Origin: CAYNZP01 sp964401835
GTDB lineage: Bacteria; Planctomycetota; Phycisphaerae; SM23-33
Direction: 5' to 3'
Assembly (NCBI GenBank): GCA_964401835.1
Contig: CAYNZP010000015.1
Coordinates: 1-53,945 of the forward strand
Length of the DNA stretch: 53,945 nucleotides
In this document: one piece after another, positions 33,671 to 43,231 of the stretch
Layout of the letters: every line of letters starts with the position of its first letter
How positions within the stretch are numbered: the stretch's first letter is position 1
Notes under the pieces: model-generated
What the model was told of the DNA's origin: nothing
Database searches by the model: none
Seen by the model: the letters and a program-made list of their open reading frames with translations, nothing else
Position numbers and translations under genes: made by a program

Positions 33671-35596
33671 TTATCTAAGAATGATTTCTTTCGGGTGCTT
33701 GCGTACTTCAAAGCTCGCAACAGCTGAGCCAGCAATGAAATATGCTGTCGGTTTGCTGCGAACCAGGACATCTTCAAAGGTTTTAATATCGCTTTTGGGT
33801 GTCTCGGACAGGATTTTCGATTTACTTTCCGGCAGATCGGGCAGTTCCTTTTTGCCCAGCGCCAAACCCTTTCTGTCGAGAGGAAGTCGCAGATAAAGCC
33901 TGTCCGCCCTGTTTTGTACCACAGCCTGGAGCGCTTCAAATAAATCGTCGTTTGTGCGGGGGTCAAAACGCTGCGGCTGCTCTCTCATCAAATGTTTTGT
34001 CGCATCGTCGGAATCACAAACGGTAAGACGATATGGCCCATCTGGAATATTGTCCGGCAATTTAAACTCTACTGGTATCGACACCTCATTCTGGCGGAAC
34101 GGGATAACTTTGACCTTACCTTTGACAGTCTGGCCGGGTTTATAGACCCTGCCGTCCAACTCGAAATCCATTATCCGGGCGGAGAAGTTTTTCGGCTCGA
34201 TTACGACATCGACGTTTATGCTGTGTACCTTCGGAGGCTCGCCTAAAGGCGAATTAATCATCGCCATCAATGGCCTTGCGATGTCGGAAATAATCGGCAT
34301 GGTGTCGTAGTTTGAGACAAAGTTCTCGGTTTTATATTTACCCAGTTTTCCGAAATCTATCTCGACCGAATACGATAGCGTGTGATCGATAGGAAGATTC
34401 GACCAACCGGTGACTGAATCGCTGGCCAACATGGCTGAGAGGAATGGGGTAAGGAAATTATGCTTACAAATATTAAAATTGTAAATCCTGAGGTCGTCCT
34501 GGCCCTTGCTGGAGACCTTGACTGTCATGGGGATCGTCTCAGCCTTTTCTCCAACGACGCCAACAACGCCCACTGTTTCATCTCTTTTAAGTGCGCCTAC
34601 ATCTTCCGTAGCCGAGGCCATGAGAAAACTTATCCGCTGGTTTGAAACGACGGTGTGGACGTAAGCCCTGCCAATCGGAAAAGAGGCATCTCCCTCACCA
34701 AAAAATTTATGTCCAAAGGCAAGCAGTCTGTCGTCAAGAACCTCTGTAATGGTTCCGACCGCAGAAACATTCATGTCCCCCGAAGCCAACTTAACTGACA
34801 ATACCGAGCCCGGAACAAATTTTGCTGACTCGTTTTCCCCCATGTCGGCCAAACCCGCCGAACCTGCCTGCAACGGAACGATTCCAAAAGGCGAGAGGTG
34901 TTTGCTTGCATATGCCATCGAACCAGGGCTCAAGCCGCCAACCATCAATGGCAGCTGCGACCTTGCCAAGCTCCACTGCCCATTGTCCTGCTGGGAAACC
35001 TTCGGTGTCATGAGAGACAAAAAGTCAATCTTCCGGGGATTCAAAACCTCCCGAATAAAGTCGTCCGAAAGTTTAAATGCCGATTGGGCCTTGGAACTTG
35101 TTGGGGGGCTTTTCCCGTCGAAGCTTGTTAAAACAAGCATCTGGGTTATCGGCTGGATCATGGCCAGCGGTTCTTTCTGGAACGGAAAGGCCGCCGCGAC
35201 AGCCCCGATAAGCTTTTCCTTGCCGTCGGCGGGGTCAACAACATATACCGGCGAGCCGCTCATTCCCTGTATGATTCCGGTTTCCTCCAGATTCTGTTTC
35301 GAGAGCCTGGCCAGAATCATATCCTGATTCGGGCCGCCAAACTCCAAACCCGTCACTACCGAGACTATCTCGGCATCGAACTGTACCACTTCAACGCCTT
35401 CAAGGGTGCAACGGCCGAAACCTTTCATGCCACGGCTTAATTTTTCGTGATAAAGATACTTATCAGATTTTTCGACAAAACGACGGGCCCTGGAAAGTCT
35501 CGAATCTACCGACTCGGAAGCAGTTTGTTGCGCAGCGAGCGGAAAGGAAACCAACAGGGTCGCAAGGAAGGTAAAACAAGCAAAACGCCGAATCAT
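33671..35596 (-). CDS. SpoIVB-type (S55) peptidase domain protein, secreted
   Basis: The 641-residue protein has a signal peptide (1-22) and the S55 features KLSRGMKGFGRCTLEG, a GMSGSPVY motif with the likely nucleophile Ser at 113-115, and LLAFGHKFFGEGD with a candidate His. Here the Ser motif comes before the His motif. In sporulating bacteria SpoIVB cleaves an inner-membrane-associated factor; planctomycetes do not sporulate, so the target must differ. The start ATG 35596 has GGGAG seven bases upstream and gives a good signal peptide; an upstream ATG adds 22 residues with no such signal. Confidence 0.85.
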   Translation of the reverse strand: MIRRFACFTFLATLLVSFPLAAQQTASESVDSRLSRARRFVEKSDKYLYHEKLSRGMKGFGRCTLEGVEVVQFDAEIVSVVTGLEFGGPNQDMILARLSKQNLEETGIIQGMSGSPVYVVDPADGKEKLIGAVAAAFPFQKEPLAMIQPITQMLVLTSFDGKSPPTSSKAQSAFKLSDDFIREVLNPRKIDFLSLMTPKVSQQDNGQWSLARSQLPLMVGGLSPGSMAYASKHLSPFGIVPLQAGSAGLADMGENESAKFVPGSVLSVKLASGDMNVSAVGTITEVLDDRLLAFGHKFFGEGDASFPIGRAYVHTVVSNQRISFLMASATEDVGALKRDETVGVVGVVGEKAETIPMTVKVSSKGQDDLRIYNFNICKHNFLTPFLSAMLASDSVTGWSNLPIDHTLSYSVEIDFGKLGKYKTENFVSNYDTMPIISDIARPLMAMINSPLGEPPKVHSINVDVVIEPKNFSARIMDFELDGRVYKPGQTVKGKVKVIPFRQNEVSIPVEFKLPDNIPDGPYRLTVCDSDDATKHLMREQPQRFDPRTNDDLFEALQAVVQNRADRLYLRLPLDRKGLALGKKELPDLPESKSKILSETPKSDIKTFEDVLVRSKPTAYFIAGSAVASFEVRKHPKEIILR

Positions 35597-35814
35597 ATGT
35601 ATCTCCCGTAAAATGCAACTTTCTTTATGAGCCATGCTAGAAATTTCGCCTCGGCAGAACAAGAAAAAACATATTCACGATATTAACCCTCCCGGATAAA
35701 ATCCGATTTAGAGCCTATCCTGATCGCACTGCGGTTGCGGCGGGAGCAAATTTGTTGGCTGCGACTTTCTAAATTCCCTTGCAGCCGTGGGTAAAAAAAG
35801 TTTGTATTTACACC

Positions 35815-37335
35815 ATGACACCAAAAGAATCCGTAACTCGCCTGATATGTCCCCTGACATCTTCGTCGGTAGAGAAGATGCGAGAAGATATCGCCTTAGC
35901 TGCCAGCAGCGGCGCCGAGGCGGTGGAATTACGTCTGGACTATCTGGACTGCAGCCCTACAAAAGACCAACTCAAGTGCCTCATCGACTCAGCCGAGGTC
36001 GATGTAATCGCGACAAATCGCGTAAAGAGCGAGGGTGGCCGATTTGAAGGCGACGAAAACCAAAGGCTGGAAATCCTCAATCTCTCAGCTGAGCTTGAGG
36101 CGGACTTTGTCGATGTGGAGTTCCGCGCCAAAGCAGAGGAACTTCCCGATGCGGACATAATCCACAGCTATCATGATTTTGAGGGCATACCGCAGGACCT
36201 GGAAGAAATCACTGCGGATATTGACGCCTCGAGGGGCGACATCAACAAAATCATCTTTACCGCAACCGGGCCCGAAGATGCTCTGACCGCTTTGGACATT
36301 GTAAGGCAGTGCAAAAAGCCAACGATTGCGCTTGCAATGGGCGAAGCCGGGGTCATCAGCCGAATTCTCGCCAAAAAGTTCGGTGCGTTCGGGACCTTCG
36401 CCGCCCTGGCCGGTGGTGCAGAATCCGCACCGGGTCAGCCGACACTGGATGAATTCAGGAATCTCTACCGCTGGGACTCGATCAATCTCTCAACCGAGGT
36501 ATTCGGCATAATCGGCTGCCCCGTAGCACACTCGATGAGCCCGGCTATCCACAACGCTGCCTTCGATGCCGCCGAAATAGACGGTGTTTATGTCCCGCTG
36601 CTAATCCAGCTGGGCACTGAGAATTTCAACCGCTTCATGGACGCCGTACTGGCAAGACCTTGGCTGGACTGGCGTGGCCTGAGCGTTACCATCCCGCATA
36701 AGGAAAACGCGCTTGCCTATGTCGGCAGCAACAACTGTGATGAGCTTTCACGGAAAATCGGCGCAATTAATACAATCTCGATTGACAAAGACGGCAAACT
36801 TGGAGGCTTCAACACAGACTACGCCGGTGCCATCGATGCTCTCTGTGCGGCAATGGACATCGATCGCGAGCAGCTCGCCGGCAAAAGCGTTGCCGTACTC
36901 GGAGCCGGTGGTGCAGCCCGGGCGATCGTGGCGGCCTTGAGTTATTACGGAGCCGAGACAACTATCTATAACAGGACCGTGTCGCGCGGAGAAAAACTGG
37001 CAGATGAGTTTGGCTGTCGTTGCAGCGGTCTGGACAAACTCGACAAACTCGACGCCGAGATTCTCATCAACTGCACCTCTCTCGGCATGCACCCGAATAT
37101 CAGGGATTGCCCGCTCGAAAAGATACCGCCGTCAATAAAGGTCGTGTTCGACACAATCTACAACCCCATCGAAACCCGCTTGCTTTGGCTGGCAAAACAG
37201 GCCGGCTGCCTTTGCGTAAGCGGGCTCGATATGTTCGTAAACCAGGCTGTTGGGCAATTCGAGATATGGACAAAGACCAGGGCACCTGCCAATGCGATGA
37301 GAAAAGTCGTCATCGAAAGACTCAAGCAGTCATAA
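35815..37335 (+). CDS. aroDE: Fused 3-dehydroquinate dehydratase / shikimate dehydrogenase
   Basis: The 506-residue protein joins type I dehydroquinate dehydratase (1-215, with ELRLDYLDC, HSYHDFEG and the Schiff-base Lys in NKIIFTATG) to shikimate dehydrogenase (225-506, with GCPVAHSMSPAIHN, VTIPHKE, GGFNTDYAGA and the NADP loop GAGGAARA). It converts 3-dehydroquinate to shikimate in two steps. This order occurs in plants, chlamydiae and planctomycetes. ATG 35815 is chosen over a TTG at 35779, since the dehydratase starts there; the ribosome binding site is weak. The nitrilase gene follows after 18 bases. Confidence 0.93.
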   Translation: MTPKESVTRLICPLTSSSVEKMREDIALAASSGAEAVELRLDYLDCSPTKDQLKCLIDSAEVDVIATNRVKSEGGRFEGDENQRLEILNLSAELEADFVDVEFRAKAEELPDADIIHSYHDFEGIPQDLEEITADIDASRGDINKIIFTATGPEDALTALDIVRQCKKPTIALAMGEAGVISRILAKKFGAFGTFAALAGGAESAPGQPTLDEFRNLYRWDSINLSTEVFGIIGCPVAHSMSPAIHNAAFDAAEIDGVYVPLLIQLGTENFNRFMDAVLARPWLDWRGLSVTIPHKENALAYVGSNNCDELSRKIGAINTISIDKDGKLGGFNTDYAGAIDALCAAMDIDREQLAGKSVAVLGAGGAARAIVAALSYYGAETTIYNRTVSRGEKLADEFGCRCSGLDKLDKLDAEILINCTSLGMHPNIRDCPLEKIPPSIKVVFDTIYNPIETRLLWLAKQAGCLCVSGLDMFVNQAVGQFEIWTKTRAPANAMRKVVIERLKQS

Positions 37336-37353
37336 AAATTTCAGGCGAAAAAA

Positions 37354-38196
37354 ATGCCAAAAAATAAAATACGTATAGCGACCTGCCAGTTTTCTGAAAG
37401 CCATCAGCCCCGACGCAATAGCGCCATGATTCGCCGTTATATGGCTAGTGCCAAACGCAAACGGGCGGACATTGTCCACTTCCACGAATGTGCGTTGAGC
37501 GGATATGGCGGCGAGATCGGTTCAAAAGATTATGACTGGCCGGCCCTGCGCGAGCAAACTGAGCTGATAATGGCTGAAGCCAGGCGACTCAAGATGTGGG
37601 TGGTTCTTGGCAGCTCGCATCCGCTGACAAAACCCCACAAGCCGCACAACAGTTTATATTTGATATCACCAGAGGGAAAAATAATCGACCGTTACGACAA
37701 GCGGTTCTGCATGGCTGGCGAGTTGGATTGCTACACCCCGGGGGATCATTTCGTAACTTTCAAGCTAAATGGAATAACGTGCGGGCTGCTGATTTGCTTC
37801 GACCTGCGGTTCCCGGAACTTTACAGGCAACTGCTCAGCCGAGGCGTCCGTGTGCTCTTCCAGAGCTTTAATAACGGCCGCATGGACGGGCCCGGCATAC
37901 ACGAGCATATAATGCCCCAGACGCTGCAAGCCCACGCAGCCTGCAACTCGATGTGGATATCCGCCCCGAACAGCTCCGCCTATTACAGCCGCTGGGGAAG
38001 CGTTTTTATCACGCCGGACGGCAAAATCACCGGCCGACTGTCACGCAACAAGGCTGGCATCATGGTAAACACCGCAGATTTGTCGGAGAAATTCTACGAC
38101 CCCGTAACACCCTACTGCCAGCTGGCGATTAAGGGAATCTATCACACGGGCAAAACCGTCAAAGACCCACGAAGCAAAGACCGCAAGGCCCTTTAA
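37354..38196 (+). CDS. Carbon-nitrogen hydrolase (nitrilase superfamily)
   Basis: The 280-residue protein carries the superfamily catalytic set E45 (HFHECALSGYGG), K116 (YDKRFCM) and C148 (LLICFDLRFPE). Such enzymes hydrolyse amides, carbamoyl groups or nitriles; the substrate is not evident. It lies 18 bases after the aroDE gene, so co-transcription is likely although no aromatic-pathway reaction is known to need it. Ending in a basic tail, it has normal length for the family. Confidence 0.87.
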   Translation: MPKNKIRIATCQFSESHQPRRNSAMIRRYMASAKRKRADIVHFHECALSGYGGEIGSKDYDWPALREQTELIMAEARRLKMWVVLGSSHPLTKPHKPHNSLYLISPEGKIIDRYDKRFCMAGELDCYTPGDHFVTFKLNGITCGLLICFDLRFPELYRQLLSRGVRVLFQSFNNGRMDGPGIHEHIMPQTLQAHAACNSMWISAPNSSAYYSRWGSVFITPDGKITGRLSRNKAGIMVNTADLSEKFYDPVTPYCQLAIKGIYHTGKTVKDPRSKDRKAL

Positions 38197-38284
38197 CCTA
38201 CCTTTTAACGAATAATCCAGCCCTACCAAGTAAGAGCTTTTTGTAAAAGCGTAACGTCTTTGTTGCTCCGTCAAATACGTTTAC

Positions 38285-38312
38285 TTGCAGGTCGCAGGCG
38301 TGTCCGTATAAT
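38285..38312 (+). promoter_or_regulatory. Promoter of the TPR protein / lptE operon
   Basis: A perfect -10 TATAAT (38307-38312) follows a weak -35 TTGCAG (38285-38290) after 16 bases. The start would be near 38319, 27 bases before the TPR gene. Confidence 0.5.
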
Positions 38313-38345
38313 TATGGCAACTTTAAACCAGTATGGGATTTAAAT

Positions 38346-39467
38346 ATGTCTATTCGTAAAAGTTTGATAATAGCGTTGGTTTTTGTCGCGTTATTCGGCG
38401 GACAAGCTGTCCTGGCCCAAGGCTCAGCCGAGCATGTATGGGATGAGAAATCGGGCACATGGGTCCAGCTGGCCGAGCCCGCTGAAGGCACCGCTGCTGG
38501 TGAACTCAGCATCGTTCGAAGTCATGTTGAAAACGGCAATCGAAAAAAAGCCGTCAAGGCTGCCGAAAAGCTGATCGAAAGATACCCCGACAACAGCGCA
38601 GCCTGCGAAGAGGCAATGATGCTTGCCGGCCAGGCAGAGTTCGCCCAAGGGCGCTACTACCAGGCCTTCGAGTGGTACGAAAGACAGATATCCCGCTTTG
38701 ACAACGGCCGATATTTCGAACGTGCACTTGAAAGAGAATTCGATATAGCTGACGCTTTTTTGTCTGGCAAAAAAAGAGTCGCAATGGGCTTTATGAAACT
38801 GCCCGCCACCGATGAAGGCCTGGAGATACTCCTGCGTATCGCCGAACATGCACCGGGCTCCAAGCTGGCCGAAAAGGCAATGTTCCAGATTGCGGAGTAT
38901 TACTACTACGAAAATCCAGATTATCCTGCAGCTGCAGACGCTTACGATCAGTTCGTGGAGCTATTCCCAAAATCCTCAAAAGCGCCCGAGGCCACGCTTC
39001 AGGCAGCCCGTGCGATGTACGCTTCATTCGAGGGGATATCCTTTGACGACACTCCTCTGATCGAGGCTGAGCACCGCTTCACGGTCTTCCAGAAGCAATC
39101 CCCCAAAGCTGCCAAAAAGGCCAACGTACCGCTTATTCTGGCGGAGATAACCGAAGCTCGCGCACAAAAGCTTTATGAAACGGCAAACTTTTACAGCCGA
39201 ACCCATCGGCCGTCGTCGGCGAGGTTCTATTACAAAAAGGTGATAGAAACATTCCCAGACACCGAATGGGCGACCGCGGCTGAAGGTGCCCTGGGTATTG
39301 CTCAGGCTAACCCGGTTTTTACGAAAAAACCGACTGCTGAGAAAAAAGAACAACCAGAGTCAGAGCATCCGTTGATTACTCCCCCGCCACCGGCAAAGCT
39401 GACCGATATCATTGACCAACAGGAAAAGCTCCAGAACCAGACGAAACAGGAAGGCGAGAGCAAATAA
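38346..39467 (+). CDS. BamD-like TPR protein
   Basis: The 373-residue secreted protein has a signal peptide ending near AVLA and then TPR repeats (KAAEKLIERYPDNSAACEEAMMLAG, read as LIERYPDNSAACEEA, and DQFVELFPKSSKAPEATL). The layout is that of outer-membrane assembly lipoproteins of the BamD/YfgM type, but no lipobox Cys is present. A BamD-like role in outer membrane assembly is an inference supported by lptE, the next gene, which overlaps its stop codon by one base (TAATG). The C-terminal tail is Pro/Glu/Lys-rich. Confidence 0.6.
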   Translation: MSIRKSLIIALVFVALFGGQAVLAQGSAEHVWDEKSGTWVQLAEPAEGTAAGELSIVRSHVENGNRKKAVKAAEKLIERYPDNSAACEEAMMLAGQAEFAQGRYYQAFEWYERQISRFDNGRYFERALEREFDIADAFLSGKKRVAMGFMKLPATDEGLEILLRIAEHAPGSKLAEKAMFQIAEYYYYENPDYPAAADAYDQFVELFPKSSKAPEATLQAARAMYASFEGISFDDTPLIEAEHRFTVFQKQSPKAAKKANVPLILAEITEARAQKLYETANFYSRTHRPSSARFYYKKVIETFPDTEWATAAEGALGIAQANPVFTKKPTAEKKEQPESEHPLITPPPPAKLTDIIDQQEKLQNQTKQEGESK

Positions 39468-39991
39468 TGAAAGCCATCATTTTCCGTATCGCACTGTTTT
39501 TTATTCTTTCATCGTTTGTCCTTATAACCCTCGGCTGCGGCGGCTATACGATGCAAAGCCAATACCTCCCCGGCGTCAGTACGGTAGCCGTTCCTATATG
39601 GGACAGGGGCAAGGATGTTTATCGTCGCGACCTGGAATTTCGCCTTACAGAGGCAATCCAGAAGCGGATCGAGATGGATACGCCTTATAAGGTCACTGAC
39701 AAAAGCCGCGCTGATACCCAACTCACCGGCACAATCGACAAAGTCAGCCAGAGAGTACTAAGCTCGAACCCGGACTCGGGTGAGGCACGCGAACTCGAAG
39801 AGACTTTCTACCTCACATTTGAGTGGAAAGACCTCCGCAGCGGCAAGATACTGGTAACGAAGAAGAATTTCCGCGTATCTAGCACGTATATCTCAGACGA
39901 ACCACTGCGGGAAGAATTCTTCCAAGGCAGCGAAGAAGTAATAAACCGTCTGGCCAAAAGGGTCGTAGAACAGATGGAAGCCGATTGGTGA
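39467..39991 (+). CDS. lptE: LptE family LPS-assembly lipoprotein
   Basis: LptE is the lipoprotein plug of the LptD translocon, which places lipopolysaccharide in the outer leaflet. The 174-residue protein has a signal peptide with lipobox LITLGC (Cys25) and then YTMQSQYLPGVSTVAVPIW, followed by EFRLTEAIQKRI and VISLTGTI-like strands, the family pattern. It is translationally coupled to the TPR gene by the overlapping TAATG. lptD is not in the window. Together with lpxK and hldE it supports a true lipopolysaccharide outer membrane. Confidence 0.85.
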   Translation: MKAIIFRIALFFILSSFVLITLGCGGYTMQSQYLPGVSTVAVPIWDRGKDVYRRDLEFRLTEAIQKRIEMDTPYKVTDKSRADTQLTGTIDKVSQRVLSSNPDSGEARELEETFYLTFEWKDLRSGKILVTKKNFRVSSTYISDEPLREEFFQGSEEVINRLAKRVVEQMEADW

Positions 39992-40197
39992 TTTTTTTCG
40001 CATTTTCCGGCATCTGGCCGAAAAGACTGGATTTGGGGGCCGGCCTTAATTTCTATATAATATTAACTTGGAATAGTTATTGTAAACTTTGCCTGATAGC
40101 TGCTAATCTTACCGGCATTCCATGCCGATACTTAAATATTGTAAAAGTAAGAAGATAGCGGCCAGGCAAGGCTAGAAACGCTTTTGCGGAACAGAAA

Positions 40198-42231
40198 ATG
40201 ACTGATAACAATATACCTCCTGAAAAACCGAATCGCCCTCAGCCGCCCCAGCCTCCCGTAAAATTTGGCCGGAGCCTTTTCGGCTGGGTCGTGATAATTG
40301 GCCTGGGTCTGCTGCTATTCACATTCCTTGGCAGGGGCCTCGATGGCCGAGAGGAAATTTCTACGACAAAGTTCTGGACTTACGTCAATAACGGAAACGT
40401 TGTCGGCGAAATCACTATCAGGGAAAACCGAATTGAAGGAACGCTGGCCGATGAAACTCCCGGCCTGAACCCGGATGATTCACGCAAATTCTTCCTGGTT
40501 TTCAACTATAAATCGCAGGAGAACTTCGATGTGACCCTGCGCGAGGCACTGGCCAAGCACGGTAACAAGGCCTGGCCGAAACAAGTGTTGCCCGGCTGGT
40601 GGGAAGGCCTGCTGCCGCAGCTTCTGGTATTGGCTGTGGTGTTCATTGCGATATGGTTCCTGCTGTTCCGCCGTATGGGTGCTGGCGGAGGCGGTGGCGG
40701 ATTCCTCGGCGGATTCGGCCGGAGTCGACACAAGGTATTCACCAAGGAACACACCAAGACAAGCTTTGAAGACGTAGCCGGAATAGAAGAGGCCAAGGAC
40801 GAGGTAAACGAGATTATCGAGTTCCTCAAGAGCCCCAAAAAATTCCAGCGACTCGGCGGAAGGATACCCCGCGGCGTGTTGCTTGTCGGAGAGCCGGGCT
40901 GTGGCAAGACACTGCTTGCAAAGGCAATCGCAGGCGAAGCTGACGTGCCGTTTTTCAGCATTTCCGGTAGCGACTTCGTTGAGATGTTCGTCGGCGTAGG
41001 CGCATCGCGAGTGAGGGACCTGTTCCGTCAGGCGAAAGACTCTTCACCCTGCATAATCTTCCTCGATGAAATAGACGCAGTCGGCAGACGGCGCGGCGTC
41101 GGCTTTAATGGCGGCGGCCACGATGAACGCGAGCAGACGCTAAATGCGATTCTGGTTGAAATGGACGGTTTCGATACAGCCGACCAGATTATCGTCATTG
41201 CTGCAACGAACCGCGGCGACGTTCTCGACCCTGCCCTGACTCGTCCGGGCCGATTCGACCGGCAGATTAACGTTCCGCTTCCGGACCTTAAGGGCCGGTA
41301 CGAAATACTCAAAATTTACGCCGACAAGGTAAAGTGCGGCCCAGATGTCGACCTCGACAGACTGGCCCGCGGCACTCCCATGTTCAGCGGCGCTGACCTG
41401 GCCGCCCTTGTTAACGAAGGCGCAATTGCAGCGACTATGACCAATAAAGATAGCGTCGAGCAGAGCGACCTAGAAGAGGCCCGAGACAAAGTTCGTTGGG
41501 GCCGGGCACGAAAAAGCCGCGTAATCGACGAGAAGGAAAAGGAAATCACAGCTTACCATGAAGCCGGCCACGCCCTCGTGCAGGTGATGTCTCCGGACGC
41601 CGACCCGCTTCATAAGGTGTCGATTATCCCTCGAGGTTCGATGGGCGGAGCGACTTTCTCGCTGCCGGAAAAGGACCGATATCTCTACACTCGCAACTAC
41701 TGCAAGGCCCTGCTGTGCGTCTGCTTCGGCGGCAGGCTTGCTGAGGAAATATTCTGCAACGACGTTTCCAGCGGTGCGTCAAACGATATCCAACAGGCAA
41801 CCGAGATCGCTCGAAAGATGGTGCTGGATTGGGGCATGAGCGACAAGATCGGAATGATTAACTTCTCCAACGAAGAGAAACGCATGGCCCAGATGCCATT
41901 TGCGGGCAAGGAATATTCCGAGCGGACAGCTGAGCTTATCGACCAGGAAGTAAAGGCGCTTGTCGAAGAAGCGAAAACAAAAACCCGCTCCCTGCTGGAG
42001 AACAATCGCGATAAGCTGGAAAATATCGCCAAGGCGCTTCTGAAATATGAAACGCTAAACGAGGACGAGGTGAAAAAGATACTTGCTGGCGAAACACTGG
42101 ATAAGCCAACCGTTGGCGATCTGCTTGAGTTGGAAAAGGCAAAGGCTGCCGAGGCTAAGAAAGAAACGCCGCCCGCCCCGCCGGAAACTCAGACACCTCC
42201 AAGCGGCGATGTGCTGCCGGAACCCGGCTAG
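40198..42231 (+). CDS. ftsH: ATP-dependent zinc metalloprotease FtsH
   Basis: This membrane-bound protease degrades misfolded membrane proteins and regulators. Two membrane helices (about 28-45 and 138-157) flank a small periplasmic domain. The AAA+ domain has Walker A GEPGCGKT (231-238), pore loop FVGVGAS and Walker B IIFLDE (286-291). The peptidase site is HEAGH (454-458) followed by a downstream Asp. A Pro-rich N-terminus and a Glu/Pro-rich C-terminus extend the normal length to 677 residues. folP follows 32 bases downstream, the arrangement seen in many bacteria. Confidence 0.97.
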   Translation: MTDNNIPPEKPNRPQPPQPPVKFGRSLFGWVVIIGLGLLLFTFLGRGLDGREEISTTKFWTYVNNGNVVGEITIRENRIEGTLADETPGLNPDDSRKFFLVFNYKSQENFDVTLREALAKHGNKAWPKQVLPGWWEGLLPQLLVLAVVFIAIWFLLFRRMGAGGGGGGFLGGFGRSRHKVFTKEHTKTSFEDVAGIEEAKDEVNEIIEFLKSPKKFQRLGGRIPRGVLLVGEPGCGKTLLAKAIAGEADVPFFSISGSDFVEMFVGVGASRVRDLFRQAKDSSPCIIFLDEIDAVGRRRGVGFNGGGHDEREQTLNAILVEMDGFDTADQIIVIAATNRGDVLDPALTRPGRFDRQINVPLPDLKGRYEILKIYADKVKCGPDVDLDRLARGTPMFSGADLAALVNEGAIAATMTNKDSVEQSDLEEARDKVRWGRARKSRVIDEKEKEITAYHEAGHALVQVMSPDADPLHKVSIIPRGSMGGATFSLPEKDRYLYTRNYCKALLCVCFGGRLAEEIFCNDVSSGASNDIQQATEIARKMVLDWGMSDKIGMINFSNEEKRMAQMPFAGKEYSERTAELIDQEVKALVEEAKTKTRSLLENNRDKLENIAKALLKYETLNEDEVKKILAGETLDKPTVGDLLELEKAKAAEAKKETPPAPPETQTPPSGDVLPEPG

Positions 42232-42263
42232 GTAACAAATTTTGAACTTCTTTTCTTAAACGC

Positions 42264-43103
42264 ATGTCGATATCTATCGAGGAAATTCTAAACTCGCACC
42301 GTACCGGCAGAGCAATCGTTGCCGGTATTCTTAATGTCACCCCAGACAGTTTTTCTGACGGCGGGGATTTTCTCTCTTCCAAGGACGCGACGCAGCAGGC
42401 AATGCAGATGGCCGACGACGGTGCTGAGATTATCGACGTTGGCGCAGAATCCACACGTCCGGGCTCGGCGCGGGTAAGTCCGAATGAGCAAATCCAGCGC
42501 CTCAAAGATATCCTGCCAGCCTTGTCGCAAATCGATGCTGTTGTCAGTATCGACACCACAAGCTCGAAAGTCGCCCGGTTCGCCATTGATTGCGGGGCAG
42601 CGATAATAAACGACGTTTCCGCCGGACGGGATGACCCGGAAATATTCAAGCTCACAGCCCACAGCGGCGCAGCAATCATCCTGATGCACATGCTCGGTGA
42701 GCCCAAGACCATGCAGGAGAAACCCGAGTACGAAGACGTCGTAGTACAAGTGGGAGACTTTCTGGCTAAGAGGATCGAAGCTGCCCAAAAAGCCGGAGTA
42801 GCTAAAGAAAAAGTTATTATTGATCCGGGCATCGGCTTTGGAAAAAAGCTCGAGCATAACCTCGCCCTCCTTGCCGGCACGAAGGAGCTGCTGAAACTCG
42901 GCTGTCCTATTATGATCGGGGCATCGAGAAAGCGGTTTATCGGTGAAATTTCCGGCCAGTACGAACCGAACCAGAGAATTCCCGGTACGATAGCCGCCTG
43001 CCTTGCTGCCTGGCGGCGCGGGGCGAGTATTTTCCGCGTCCATGACGTCGAACAATTCACACAGGCTCTCAAAGTCGCCCAATCAATAGAAAACGCCGTT
43101 TAG
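42264..43103 (+). CDS. folP: Dihydropteroate synthase
   Basis: FolP condenses 6-hydroxymethyl-dihydropterin pyrophosphate with p-aminobenzoate to form dihydropteroate in folate synthesis. The 279-residue TIM barrel has GILNVTPDSFSDGGDF, DVGAESTRPGS, IINDVSAG, MHMLGEPKTMQ and DPGIGFGKKLEHN, then GASRKRFIG. No ribosome binding site is obvious before the ATG, and translation may depend on ftsH. It sits between ftsH and the c-di-AMP pair cdaA-cdaR, a common gene order. Confidence 0.96.
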   Translation: MSISIEEILNSHRTGRAIVAGILNVTPDSFSDGGDFLSSKDATQQAMQMADDGAEIIDVGAESTRPGSARVSPNEQIQRLKDILPALSQIDAVVSIDTTSSKVARFAIDCGAAIINDVSAGRDDPEIFKLTAHSGAAIILMHMLGEPKTMQEKPEYEDVVVQVGDFLAKRIEAAQKAGVAKEKVIIDPGIGFGKKLEHNLALLAGTKELLKLGCPIMIGASRKRFIGEISGQYEPNQRIPGTIAACLAAWRRGASIFRVHDVEQFTQALKVAQSIENAV

Positions 43104-43231
43104 ATTCGCTGAAAAATTTAGCGTCAAATCTATAAAAAAGCCCAACTTAGGCTATAGTTCGAACCTTTTAAAAGACGATTACATATAAATGATGCGCGGA
43201 CGGTTTTTCTCTGCGCCCAATAAAAGGTGCC

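Noticed and set aside
35712..35723. The 12 bases TAGAGCCTATCC also occur near 48382, suggesting a mobile repeat
   Set aside because: The match does not extend beyond twelve bases on either side and there are no inverted ends or target duplications, so chance or a shared short motif is enough.
40033..40061. TATAAT at 40056-40061 as a promoter of ftsH
   Set aside because: The -10 is perfect but no plausible -35 lies 16-18 bases upstream, so I did not list it as a feature.
42288..43072. Two long minus-strand frames opposite folP
   Set aside because: folP carries all dihydropteroate synthase motifs; the antisense frames have no domain pattern.
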